Positions 5,435 through 12,542 of a stretch of 17,968 bases of DNA are shown here, one piece after another. Origin of the DNA: DATBDM01 sp036269915 (GTDB taxonomy: Bacteria; Actinomycetota; Thermoleophilia; Solirubrobacterales; Solirubrobacteraceae); the NCBI GenBank assembly GCA_036269915.1, contig DATBDM010000325.1, positions 1-17,968 on the forward strand, written 5' to 3'. Each line of letters begins with the position of its first letter. The first letter of the stretch is position 1. A model generated the notes under the pieces. That model was not told the DNA's origin, did no database searches, and saw nothing but the letters and a program-made list of their open reading frames with translations. Both the position numbers and the translations under genes were made by a program.

Positions 5435-7636
5435 ATGCGGATCCGGGTCGGAGTGGCCGTCACGATCGTCGCGCTCGTCGCGACGGCGAGCAGCGCGCAT
5501 GCGGCGGCGCCGACCGCGCGCGGCAGCGTCGAGCAGGTGCAGGTCACCGGAGCGACGCACGGCGCAAGGCTCGCGCTGCTCGACCGGCACGGCCACACCC
5601 GCGCGACCCAGCGCGCCGGCAGGCTCGGTGGCGCCGTGTTCCGGGGCGTCGCACCCGGCCGCGGCTATCGCGTCCGGCAGGGCGCGGCGCGCACGCGCCC
5701 GTCGACCGTGCTCAGCACCCGCTCGGCGCCGTCGAGCACGAAGCGCTACGGCCAGAGGATCCCGGCGAGCGGCTACGGCTACCTGACCACGCGCGACGGC
5801 ACGCAGCTCGCCATCGACGTCCACCTGCCGAGCGGCAGCGGGCCCTACCCGACGCTCGTCGAGTACTCCGGCTACGGCTACGCGAACCCCGCCGGCCCGC
5901 AGAGCTCGATCGCCCCGATCGCCAACCTGCTCGGCTTCGCCGTCGTCGACGTCAACATGCGCGGCACCGGTTGCTCGGGCGGCGCGTTCGACTACTTCGA
6001 GCGCCTCCAGAGCCTCGACGGCTACGACGTCGTCGAGACCGTCGCCCGCCAGCCGTGGGTGCTGCACCACAAGGTCGGGATGATGGGCATCTCCTACGGC
6101 GGCATCAGCCAGCTGTTCGTCGCCGCCACGCGGCCGCCGAGCCTCGCGGCGATCGCGCCGCTGTCGGTGATCGACGACTCGGCGACGACGCTCTACCCGG
6201 GCGGCCTGCTCAACACCGGCTTCGCGCTGGCGTGGGCGAACGACCGCAGGCACGACGCCGAGGCGGCGTCGCCGACGGGCGGCCAGCCCTGGGCGCTCGA
6301 GCGCATCCGCGGCGGTGACGCGACCTGCAAGGCCAACCAGGCGCTGCATCCCGAGGCCGTCGATCCCGTCAAGATGGTGCACGGCAATCGCTTCTACGTG
6401 CCGAAGGTCGCCGACCCGCTCGCGCCGGTCACCTTCGTCCACAGGATCCGCACGCCGGTCTACCTCGCCTGCCAGTGGACCGACGAGCAGACGGGCGGCC
6501 ACTGCCCGGCGCTCGCGAGCCGGTTCTCGGGCACGAAGCGCAAGTGGTTCACGTTCACCAACGGCACGCACACCGACTCGCTCGACCCGGCGACGTTCAA
6601 CCGCTGGTACGACTTCCTCGAGCTCTACGTCGCGCGCCGCGCGCCGAAGCTCCCGGACGGCATCCGCGACCTCGCGCCGGCGATCTTCGACGCGGCCATG
6701 GGCATTCCGGGCGTGACGCTGCCCGCCGACCCGATCCAGGCGCGGCCGAGCTACGCGGCGGCGAAGCGGGCGTTCGAGCGGATCCCGCAGGTACGGGTGC
6801 TGTTCGACAGCGGCGCGGGCGGTGCTCCGGGCGCCCCATATCCCGGCTACGAGCGCTCGTTCGCGCGCTGGCCGGTGCCCGGCACGCAGGGGCACTCGTG
6901 GTACCTCGGCTCGGGCGGCGCGCTGAGGAGCTCCCCGGCCTCGCACGTCGGCGTCGATGCGTTCACCTGGGAGTCAGAGGCACGTCCCGCGACGAGCTTC
7001 ACGGGCGACACCGGCGCCGGCGCCGGCGGGCTCTGGACCGCCACGCCGGTCTACCACTGGCGCTCGCCCGCGGCCGGCCGCGCGCTGTCCTACGTCAGCG
7101 CGCCGCTGGGTGCCGACACGACCGTGCTCGGTGCCGGCTCCGTCCAGGCCTGGATCCGCGTGTCGGCGCCAAGCGTCGACCTGCAGGCGACCGTCAGCGA
7201 GGTGCGTCCCGACGGCAAGGAGACCTTCGTGCAGAACGGCTGGCTGCGGGCCAGCCTGCGGGCGCTCGACCACCGGCGCGGCACCGCGCTCGCCCCGCGC
7301 CTGAGCCTGAGCCGCGCGACCGCGGCGCCGCTGCGCAGGGGCCGCTGGACGAAGGTCACGATCCCGCTCTACTACCAGGGCCACGCGTATCGCAAGGGGT
7401 CGCGAATCCGCCTCACCGTCGAGTCGCCCCGCGGCGACCAGCCGATCTGGGCGTTCGCCGGGATGCAGCCCAGCGGGCGCGCGACCGTCTCCTTCGCGCG
7501 CTCGAAGACGATGCCGTCGCGGCTGCTGCTCCCGACGGTCAGAGCGAGCGTCGGCTCGCCGCTCCCTGCCTGCCCGAGCCTGCGCGGCGAGCCATGCCGG
7601 ACCTACCAGGCGATCGCCAACCGGCGGGCGGGATGA
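5435..7636 (+). CDS. Secreted CocE/NonD-family serine hydrolase (X-Pro dipeptidyl-peptidase-like)
   Basis: A 733-residue protein with a Sec signal peptide (MRIRVGVAVTIVALVATASS, cleavage near AHA-A at 21-24). A ~75-residue extension precedes the alpha/beta-hydrolase domain (about 110-400). The oxyanion block RGTGCSGG (176-183) and nucleophile elbow GISYGG (S220) are textbook for the cocaine-esterase/X-Pro peptidase family. D350 (QWTDEQTGG) and H379 (NGTHTD) are good candidates for the rest of the triad. The C-terminal ~230 residues resemble the PepX_C jelly-roll (YVSAPLGADTTVLG; RLTVESPRGD). It should hydrolyse esters, amides or X-Pro peptides outside the membrane; the substrate is not predictable. 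ATG 5435 follows the upstream stop by 12 bases with AGGA 7 bases before it, and the PLP decarboxylase starts one base after its stop, so all three are probably one operon. Confidence 0.9.
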   Translation: MRIRVGVAVTIVALVATASSAHAAAPTARGSVEQVQVTGATHGARLALLDRHGHTRATQRAGRLGGAVFRGVAPGRGYRVRQGAARTRPSTVLSTRSAPSSTKRYGQRIPASGYGYLTTRDGTQLAIDVHLPSGSGPYPTLVEYSGYGYANPAGPQSSIAPIANLLGFAVVDVNMRGTGCSGGAFDYFERLQSLDGYDVVETVARQPWVLHHKVGMMGISYGGISQLFVAATRPPSLAAIAPLSVIDDSATTLYPGGLLNTGFALAWANDRRHDAEAASPTGGQPWALERIRGGDATCKANQALHPEAVDPVKMVHGNRFYVPKVADPLAPVTFVHRIRTPVYLACQWTDEQTGGHCPALASRFSGTKRKWFTFTNGTHTDSLDPATFNRWYDFLELYVARRAPKLPDGIRDLAPAIFDAAMGIPGVTLPADPIQARPSYAAAKRAFERIPQVRVLFDSGAGGAPGAPYPGYERSFARWPVPGTQGHSWYLGSGGALRSSPASHVGVDAFTWESEARPATSFTGDTGAGAGGLWTATPVYHWRSPAAGRALSYVSAPLGADTTVLGAGSVQAWIRVSAPSVDLQATVSEVRPDGKETFVQNGWLRASLRALDHRRGTALAPRLSLSRATAAPLRRGRWTKVTIPLYYQGHAYRKGSRIRLTVESPRGDQPIWAFAGMQPSGRATVSFARSKTMPSRLLLPTVRASVGSPLPACPSLRGEPCRTYQAIANRRAG

Positions 7637-7637
7637 G

Positions 7638-9011
7638 ATGAGCGAGCGCGCGCGGGGACTTGACGCGGCGGCGGCGCACGCGCGCCGCTTCCTGGAGTCG
7701 CTCGACGAGAGGCCGGTCGCCGCGCGCGGCGACGCCGAGACGGTGCGCGCTGCGCTCGGCGGACCCCTGCCCGCGAACGGGGAGGACCCCGAGGCGGTGA
7801 TCGACGCGCTCGTCGCGGGCGCCGATCCCGGCATCGTCGCGACGGCCGGGCCGCGCTACTTCGGCTTCGTGATCGGCGGCTCCTCGCCGGCCGCGCTCGC
7901 CGCCGACTGGCTCGTCTCGGCCTGGGACCAGTGCGCCGCCTTCCACTCGCTCTCGCCCGCCGCGGCGGCCATCGAGGAGATCGCCGCCGGCTGGGCGCTC
8001 GACCTGCTCGGCCTCCCCGCGACGGCGAGCGTCGGCTTCGTCACCGGCGCGCAGGCGGCGAACATCACCTGCCTCGCCGCCGCGCGGCACGCGGTGCTCG
8101 CGCGCGCCGGCTGGGACGTCGAGCGCGACGGGCTCGCGGACGCGCCGCCGGTGCACGTGGTCTGCGGCGACCAGGCGCACGTCACCGTGTTCGCCGCGCT
8201 GCGCCTGCTCGGGCTCGGCGCGGGGACCGCGACGCGCGTCGCCGTCGATGCGCAGGGCCGGATCGATCCGGACGCGCTCGCGGCGGCGCTGGCCGCGCTC
8301 GACGGCCCGACGATCGTCTGCGCGCAGGCGGGCAACGTCGCGACCGGCTCGTTCGACCCGTTCGACCCGATCGCCGACGCCTGCGAGGAGCACGGCGCGT
8401 GGCTGCACGTCGACGGGGCCTTCGGGCTGTGGGCGGCCGCGGCACCGTCGACCCGCGACCTCGTACGCGGCGTCGAGCGCGCGGATTCGTGGGGCGTCGA
8501 CGCCCACAAGTGGCTGAACGTTCCCTACGACGGCGCGCTCGCGATCGTGTCCGATCCCACAGCCCACCAGGCCGCGATGAGCCTCGTCGCCGCCTACCTC
8601 GTCGCCGACGACGCGCAGCGCGAGCCGACCAACTTCGTGCCCGAGTCCTCGCGGCGCGCCCGTGCGGTCCCGGTCTATGCCGCGCTGCGCGCGCTCGGCC
8701 GCGAGGGCGTCGCCGAGCTCGTCGAGCGCAACTGCGCGCAGGCGCGGCGGATGGCCGCGGCACTGGCGCGGATCCCCGGCGCCGAGATCCTCAACGACGT
8801 CGTGCTCAACCAGGTGCTGATCCGCTTCCCGGGGGGCGACGACGCGAACCGGGCGGTCGTCGCCGCGGTGCAGCGCGACGGGACCTGCTGGCTCGGCGGG
8901 ACGCAGTGGGATGGACAGGCCGTGATGCGGATCTCGATCTCGAACTGGTCGACGACCGACGCGGACGTCGATCGCTCCGCCGCGGCGATCGCGGTCGCCG
9001 CGAGGACCTGA
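7638..9011 (+). CDS. PLP-dependent group II amino-acid decarboxylase family protein
   Basis: A 457-residue fold-type-I PLP enzyme of the aromatic-L-amino-acid/glutamate decarboxylase family, at about normal length. The Schiff-base lysine is K291 in SWGVDAHKWLN. D259 (WLHVDGAFG) should contact the pyridine nitrogen. H181 (GDQAHVTV) is the ring-stacking residue, and TGAQAAN (136-142) is the phosphate-binding turn, slightly different from the usual GGS-AN. FHSLSPAA (102-109) corresponds to the substrate/active-site loop region. Expected reaction is decarboxylation (or the related oxidative deamination/aldehyde synthesis) of an amino acid in the cytoplasm; the substrate is uncertain. The ATG is one base after the stop of the secreted hydrolase gene. 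The pairing suggests that the hydrolase may liberate a substrate that is imported and decarboxylated, but that is inference. Confidence 0.88.
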   Translation: MSERARGLDAAAAHARRFLESLDERPVAARGDAETVRAALGGPLPANGEDPEAVIDALVAGADPGIVATAGPRYFGFVIGGSSPAALAADWLVSAWDQCAAFHSLSPAAAAIEEIAAGWALDLLGLPATASVGFVTGAQAANITCLAAARHAVLARAGWDVERDGLADAPPVHVVCGDQAHVTVFAALRLLGLGAGTATRVAVDAQGRIDPDALAAALAALDGPTIVCAQAGNVATGSFDPFDPIADACEEHGAWLHVDGAFGLWAAAAPSTRDLVRGVERADSWGVDAHKWLNVPYDGALAIVSDPTAHQAAMSLVAAYLVADDAQREPTNFVPESSRRARAVPVYAALRALGREGVAELVERNCAQARRMAAALARIPGAEILNDVVLNQVLIRFPGGDDANRAVVAAVQRDGTCWLGGTQWDGQAVMRISISNWSTTDADVDRSAAAIAVAART

Positions 9012-9043
9012 CAGCGGGGGCGATCCCTGGGAGTATCAGCGGT

Positions 9044-9631
9044 GTGACCGTGCAGCGGCTCGCCGTCCCGGCCGGCCTGGGCACCGCGCTGGTGCTGGCG
9101 TTCGCGGTCGGCCTCGCCGTACGGCTCGGCGCCCCCCAGGCAGCGTCACAGGCCCCTGGCCGCACGCCGGTGGTCGCGGGCGGCGACGACCTCGCGTCGC
9201 TGCGCCAGATCGATCGCATCGCGCTGCGCCAGACGCGCCGCGCGTCGCATCAGCTCGCCGGCTGCGCCGGCGCCGAGCGCGTGCGCGCGTCGGTCGCGGG
9301 GATGGTCGCCTGGCGCCGCTGCGCCCGCTGGCCGCTCGCGCACGTCAGCGTCGACGGGCGCATGAACGGCACGATCCTCTACGAGATCGGGCAGCGGCTC
9401 GAGTCGGTCAAGTGCCGCGCGTTCGTCGTCGGGCGCGCGAACACGCTGCGGCTCATGGCCGCCGACGCCGACCAGCTCGTCCGGGCGATCTGGGACACGT
9501 CCAGCCGCGGCCGCTACTTCGCGGCCAACGGGCTCGGATCGATCACGGGCTTCCTGCGCACGATGCGCCACGACATCGCCCGGTCCGGCCTCGGCCCCTG
9601 CGAGCGCGGACTGCTGGCGACCAGCGCGTGA
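9044..9631 (+). CDS. Small membrane-anchored or secreted protein of unknown function
   Basis: A 195-residue protein with no family I recognise. An N-terminal hydrophobic segment (LAVPAGLGTALVLAFAVGLA, 6-25) should be a signal anchor or signal peptide, followed by a Pro/Ala-rich stretch (31-44). The remaining domain is Arg-rich and largely helical, with four cysteines (C74, C93, C124, C186) that could form two disulfides outside the membrane. GTG 9044 is used as start; GGGAG lies 10 bases upstream and a second GTG two codons in is possible. It begins 32 bases after the decarboxylase gene and may be the last gene of that operon. Its stop (9629-9631) directly abuts the broken gene at 9640-9853. 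Confidence 0.6.
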   Translation: MTVQRLAVPAGLGTALVLAFAVGLAVRLGAPQAASQAPGRTPVVAGGDDLASLRQIDRIALRQTRRASHQLAGCAGAERVRASVAGMVAWRRCARWPLAHVSVDGRMNGTILYEIGQRLESVKCRAFVVGRANTLRLMAADADQLVRAIWDTSSRGRYFAANGLGSITGFLRTMRHDIARSGLGPCERGLLATSA

Positions 9632-9639
9632 ACGCTCAC

Positions 9640-9853
9640 CTCGTTCGGCGGACCGAGGTCGACGTTCCCGAGGCGCCGGACAGCATCGCGATCATCGGCC
9701 CGGACGCGACGCGCACCGCCTTCACCCAGCACGACTTCGACTCACGCGGCGTCGCGCGGAACTCCCACCGGGCATCCACTCCCACACGGTCCGGCCGTGT
9801 CCGCCCATCGCCTCGATGTCCCAGGTGCCCACGAACGGCTCCCGCGCCTCCAT
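9640..9853. pseudogene. DUF1579-like / 'VGTWD' lipocalin-like gene split by a local inversion
   Basis: Two pieces of what looks like one protein lie beside each other on opposite strands. Minus strand 9853-9764 encodes the N-terminus: MEAREPFVGTWDIEAMGG, then HGRTVWEWMPGG. Plus strand 9640-9759 encodes what should come next: LVRRTEVDVPEAPDS, IAIIGPD, then FTQHDFDSRGVAR. In intact relatives as I remember them, a W-x-x-GG-x-FL(V/I)-x-R block is followed by (A)PDGIAVIG and TQHYFDSRGV. Flipping the ~125 bases from about 9638 to 9763 in place joins ...WMPGG directly to LVRR... in frame on the minus strand. The C-terminal part is absent. Neither piece could fold alone. Family name is from memory and less certain than the split itself. 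Confidence 0.65.
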
Positions 9854-9858
9854 CGCGA

Positions 9859-9864
9859 TAGCTT
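9859..9864 (+). promoter_or_regulatory. Putative -10 box for the GNAT gene
   Basis: TAGCTT ends 7 bases before the ATG at 9872, with no ribosome site between, as in leaderless actinobacterial genes. No convincing -35 element is seen upstream. Confidence 0.35.
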
Positions 9865-9871
9865 CGCACGC

Positions 9872-10369
9872 ATGACGGAGCTGCGGGGGGAGCGGGTCGT
9901 GCTGGCGCCGACGACGGTCGACGACGGCCCGGCGCTGCGCGCGATCCACGCCGTGGAGGCGGTCGCGAGGTGGTGGGACGACCCGGCGCCGGACTTCCCG
10001 GACCTCGACGACGACGAGCTCCAGCTGTTCACGATCCGCCACGACGGCGAGATCGCCGGGATGATCCAGGTCTACGAGGAGACCGAGCCCAAGTACCGCT
10101 ACGCCGCGATCGACCTCTTCGTCGCGCCGGCGCACCAGCGCGAGGGCATCGGCACCGAGGCGATCCGGCTGCTGCTCGAGGAGCTGCTCGAGCGTCGCGG
10201 CCACCACCGGATCACGATCGACCCGGCGGTCGACAACACCGCCGCCATCGCCTGCTACGGCAAGCTCGGGTTCGAGCCCGTCGGCGTGCTGCACCGCGCC
10301 GAGCGCGACCGCGACGGGCAGGGCTGGCACGACCAGCTGCTGATGGAGCTCGTGCGCGACAATCGCTGA
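9872..10369 (+). CDS. GNAT-family N-acetyltransferase (aminoglycoside 6'-acetyltransferase-like)
   Basis: A 165-residue single-domain GNAT. The acetyl-CoA pyrophosphate loop is HQREGIGTEA (88-97, Q-x-x-G-x-G/A type), preceded by strand beta4 YAAIDLFVAP (77-86). Strand beta5 and the following helix, ITIDPAVDNTAAIACYGKLG (114-133), hold the usual N122 and Y129, and FEPVGV (134-139) closes the fold. The DP..DN..AI..Y.K.GF pattern is shared with AAC(6')-type and RimJ/RimL-type enzymes, so the acceptor could be an aminoglycoside, another amine or a protein N-terminus. Nothing here proves antibiotic resistance. ATG 9872 is chosen over an ATG at 9797 because the upstream stretch is antisense to the broken gene and a TAGCTT -10 box lies 7 bases before it. 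The GFA gene begins one base after its stop. Confidence 0.85.
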   Translation: MTELRGERVVLAPTTVDDGPALRAIHAVEAVARWWDDPAPDFPDLDDDELQLFTIRHDGEIAGMIQVYEETEPKYRYAAIDLFVAPAHQREGIGTEAIRLLLEELLERRGHHRITIDPAVDNTAAIACYGKLGFEPVGVLHRAERDRDGQGWHDQLLMELVRDNR

Positions 10370-10370
10370 C

Positions 10371-10787
10371 ATGACCCCCTCAACGACTGGACGCTGCCTC
10401 TGCGGGGGCGTGCGGTTCGAGCTCACTCGCCCGGCCGAGGCGGCGAGCTACTGCCACTGCACGCGCTGCCAGCGCCGCACCGGCACGTCGTCCTCGGCGC
10501 AGGCGCGGATCGACGGCTCGACCTTCCGGCTGCTCGCCGGCGAGGAGCTCGTCAAAGCCTGGCGCCATCCCGACGGCGGCTTCGAGAAGTGCTTCTGCGG
10601 CGAGTGCGGCTCGCACCTGTTCTCGCGCAACCCCGACGACCCGATGCAGATGGGCATCCGCCTCGGCGCCTTCGACGGCGACCCCGGGGTGCGCCCGAGC
10701 TGGCGCACCTTCGTCGCCAACGCGGCCGTCTGGGAGCAGATCCCGGACGACGGCCTCGAGCGCCACGAGGGCACGAGGACGAGCTAG
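10371..10787 (+). CDS. GFA (glutathione-dependent formaldehyde-activating-like) zinc protein
   Basis: A 138-residue GFA/CENP-V-like protein. The family's zinc cysteines are all present: CLCGG (C9, C11), CHCTRC (C28, C30, C33) and CFCGECGSHLF (C74, C76, C79). These bind two zinc ions in the Gfa fold. Gfa was named for accelerating S-hydroxymethyl-glutathione formation, but the activity of most family members, including this one, is unknown; actinobacteria lack glutathione as a rule, so a thiol partner such as mycothiol is only a guess. The ATG follows the GNAT stop by one base, so the two genes form an operon. The TAG stop (10785-10787) overlaps the opposite stop of the DUF1697 gene through the palindrome CTAG. 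Confidence 0.88.
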   Translation: MTPSTTGRCLCGGVRFELTRPAEAASYCHCTRCQRRTGTSSSAQARIDGSTFRLLAGEELVKAWRHPDGGFEKCFCGECGSHLFSRNPDDPMQMGIRLGAFDGDPGVRPSWRTFVANAAVWEQIPDDGLERHEGTRTS

Positions 10788-11323
10788 CGCTCGTCGGCCA
10801 GCTCGAGCAGCTTCATGACCGTGTTCCAGTTGCGCGCGGTCGGGATCACGCCGAGCTTGGCGTCGCTGAGCAGCTTGGCGGCGGGTGAGCCCTGCATGCC
10901 GTTCGCGTACCAGACGTAGATCTCGCGGCCGCGGACCGCGAGGCGCTCCGGCTCGGCGACGGTCGTCTCGAGCCGCTCGGCCTCCGCCGCGTCCGGCGTG
11001 CCCGACAGGAACGTCACGTGAAGGTTCTTCGGGTCGCCGGCGGGGTCGCCCAGCGGGTTGCCCTCGATCACCGCCGCGAGCTCGTCGCGGCTGCGCACCA
11101 CGATCCCGATGTCAAAGCCGAAGCGCTCGCGGATCAGCGCGTTGAGCTCGCGCGCGACGGTCGCCGGCCGCTTGCGGCTGCCGAGCACGACGTTGCCGCT
11201 CGCCAGCAGCGTCCGCGGGTCCTCGAAGCCGCGCTCGGCGAGCAGCGCGCGCAGCTCCGCCATCCCGATCCGGTTGTTCGAGCCGACGTTGATCCCGCGC
11301 AGCAGGGCGATGTGGCGCGCCAT
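10784..11323 (-). CDS. DUF1697 domain-containing protein
   Basis: A 179-residue protein that opens with the DUF1697 signature HIALLRGINVGSNNRIGMAE (4-23), followed by LRALLAERGFEDPRTLLASGNVV, and carries the later blocks NPLGD, LHVTFLSGTPD and ATAR-NWNTVMKLLEL typical of this family. It fills the whole domain. Function is not established in the literature as far as I know; the fold is a small alpha/beta protein with no visible catalytic motif. The start ATG 11323 is preferred to an ATG at 11437 because the domain begins there and a TAAGGT -10 box (11336-11331) ends 7 bases before it, suggesting a leaderless message. It converges on the GFA gene with overlapping stops, and diverges from the secreted protein at 11388. 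Confidence 0.87.
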   Translation of the reverse strand: MARHIALLRGINVGSNNRIGMAELRALLAERGFEDPRTLLASGNVVLGSRKRPATVARELNALIRERFGFDIGIVVRSRDELAAVIEGNPLGDPAGDPKNLHVTFLSGTPDAAEAERLETTVAEPERLAVRGREIYVWYANGMQGSPAAKLLSDAKLGVIPTARNWNTVMKLLELADER

Positions 11324-11330
11324 CGGCGCA

Positions 11331-11336
11331 ACCTTA
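11331..11336 (-). promoter_or_regulatory. Putative -10 box of the DUF1697 gene
   Basis: TAAGGT on the minus strand ends 7 bases before the ATG at 11323, a leaderless spacing. A -35 element is not obvious. Confidence 0.35.
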
Positions 11337-11387
11337 GGGATGTCCCTGATGCCGCGATCGGCGGTGCGCGGCACGCTGCGATCCACC

Positions 11388-12539
11388 ATGCGCCTCCTGA
11401 TCGCCATCGTCTGCGCCGCCGCGCTCGTACCCGCCACCGCCGAGGCGAGCAGCTTCTCGGTCGCCCCGGAACCCGCCTACACGAAGGGCACGACCAACCA
11501 GTGGCGCGTGACCCGGTATCACGCCGCCGAGGACAACTGGTTCTACGTGTGCACCTCCGCGAGCGCGGACGGCGTGACGATCCCCGGCGAGCAGTCCAAC
11601 GGCGCCAACGGCCCGTCGACCACGAACTGCACGGGCAACTCGCCGCTCGGCACCGCGAGCCTCTCGTTCGCACTCAGCGGCCCGACAGCGTCCGGGCACA
11701 CCTACGCGCTGTGCGCGTCGGGCTACGTCGACTGGCCGAACCCGCTCGGCGGCTCGTTCTGGAACTCGATCGGGACGGAGTGCCGCTCGACGACGCTCGA
11801 CGACTCCAAGCCCGTGCTCACGCCGAGCTTCGGCGCCGCGACGACCCGCGACCCGCAGGCGACGCTGACCGTCGGCTACAGCGACACGGTCAGCCCGCCG
11901 TGGGCGGGAGAGGGCGGCCTGTTCGCCTGCGTGACCGCGGCCGACGCGTGCACGCCGAGCGCGGCCGGTGCGAGCGGCTGCTCGGCCCCGGCGGCCGCGA
12001 CCAGGACGACGTCGTTCAGCTGCGCGGTCACGCTGCCGTCCGACGGCCGCTGGCGGGCCTGCGTGCAGGGCGCCGACCGCGCCGTCCCCGACACGGCCGA
12101 CTGGGCCGCGGCAGGCCCCACGCAGGCGAACGTCTCCGACGTGGCGTGCACCACGATCACGCTCGACCGCAGCGTCGCCCCGCCGGTCGTCAGCCCGCCG
12201 GTCGTCACCCCGCCCGTCGTGACGCCGCCGGTCGTGACGCCGCCCGCCAAGCCCGGGGCGATCACGCTGCGCGCCCCGAAGACGCTGAAGCTGACCCGCC
12301 GCAAGCTCGCACTGGCGCTCACCGCCGACAGTCCGGGCCGCGCCACGGTGACCCTGCTCAAGGGCGCCCGGGTGATCGCCAAGGGCGCGCGGGCGCTCGT
12401 CCCGGGCACCACCGGCTACGCGCTGCGGCTCCCGGCCCGCCGGCTGGCCGCGGGCCGGTACGTCGTCACCGTCTCCTTCACGGCGCGCGGCGCCGAGCGC
12501 GCCACGACGCGCGTGGCGAAGGTGCGCTTCGTGCGCTGA
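11388..12539 (+). CDS. Secreted Cys-rich protein with PPVV-repeat linker and C-terminal Ig-like domain
   Basis: A 383-residue exported protein of unknown function. A signal peptide (MRLLIAIVCAAALVPATAEA) is followed by an N-terminal region (~21-260) with ten cysteines, in pairs such as FYVCTSAS/TNCTGN, ALCASG/TECRST, FACVTA/DACTPS and FSCAVT/RACVQG, suggestive of about five disulfides in repeated beta modules. Residues 265-284 are four copies of PPVV(S/T), a stiff linker. The C-terminal ~95 residues (AITLRAPKTLKLTRRKLALA...) resemble a small beta-sandwich of the type seen at the ends of many secreted actinobacterial proteins, and end at VAKVRFVR. ATG 11388 is chosen because the signal peptide starts there; an in-frame ATG at 11340 would put 16 residues before it. 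It stands alone, diverging from DUF1697 and converging on the SDR gene with a 3-base gap. Confidence 0.75.
   Translation: MRLLIAIVCAAALVPATAEASSFSVAPEPAYTKGTTNQWRVTRYHAAEDNWFYVCTSASADGVTIPGEQSNGANGPSTTNCTGNSPLGTASLSFALSGPTASGHTYALCASGYVDWPNPLGGSFWNSIGTECRSTTLDDSKPVLTPSFGAATTRDPQATLTVGYSDTVSPPWAGEGGLFACVTAADACTPSAAGASGCSAPAAATRTTSFSCAVTLPSDGRWRACVQGADRAVPDTADWAAAGPTQANVSDVACTTITLDRSVAPPVVSPPVVTPPVVTPPVVTPPAKPGAITLRAPKTLKLTRRKLALALTADSPGRATVTLLKGARVIAKGARALVPGTTGYALRLPARRLAAGRYVVTVSFTARGAERATTRVAKVRFVR
12180..12239 (+). repeat. Four tandem 15-base units encoding PPVV(S/T)
   Basis: The units read CCGCCGGTCGTCAGC, CCGCCGGTCGTCACC, CCGCCCGTCGTGACG and CCGCCGGTCGTGACG. Changes are mostly at third codon positions, so the peptide repeat is kept while the DNA drifts. 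It codes for a Pro/Val linker between two domains of the secreted protein; copy number could vary between strains by slippage. Confidence 0.9.
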
Positions 12540-12542
12540 GGC

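Noticed and set aside
3836..6946. A 1036-codon minus-strand ORF
   Set aside because: Only its last 250 codons (4588-3836) are protein-like; the upstream Arg/Ala/Asp-rich part is antisense to the membrane-protein and hydrolase genes and reflects high GC.
9797..9871. N-terminal extension of the GNAT protein from ATG 9797
   Set aside because: These bases are antisense to the clear VGTWD fragment of the broken gene, and the GNAT fold starts at ATG 9872 behind a -10 box.
9872..10369. Calling the GNAT gene an aminoglycoside-resistance gene
   Set aside because: The shared DP..DN..AI..Y.K.GF pattern is found in many GNATs; acceptor specificity cannot be read from it.
12180..12239. Tandem 15-base repeats as a CRISPR-like or regulatory array
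   Set aside because: They have no spacers and lie in frame inside a coding region, encoding a Pro/Val linker.
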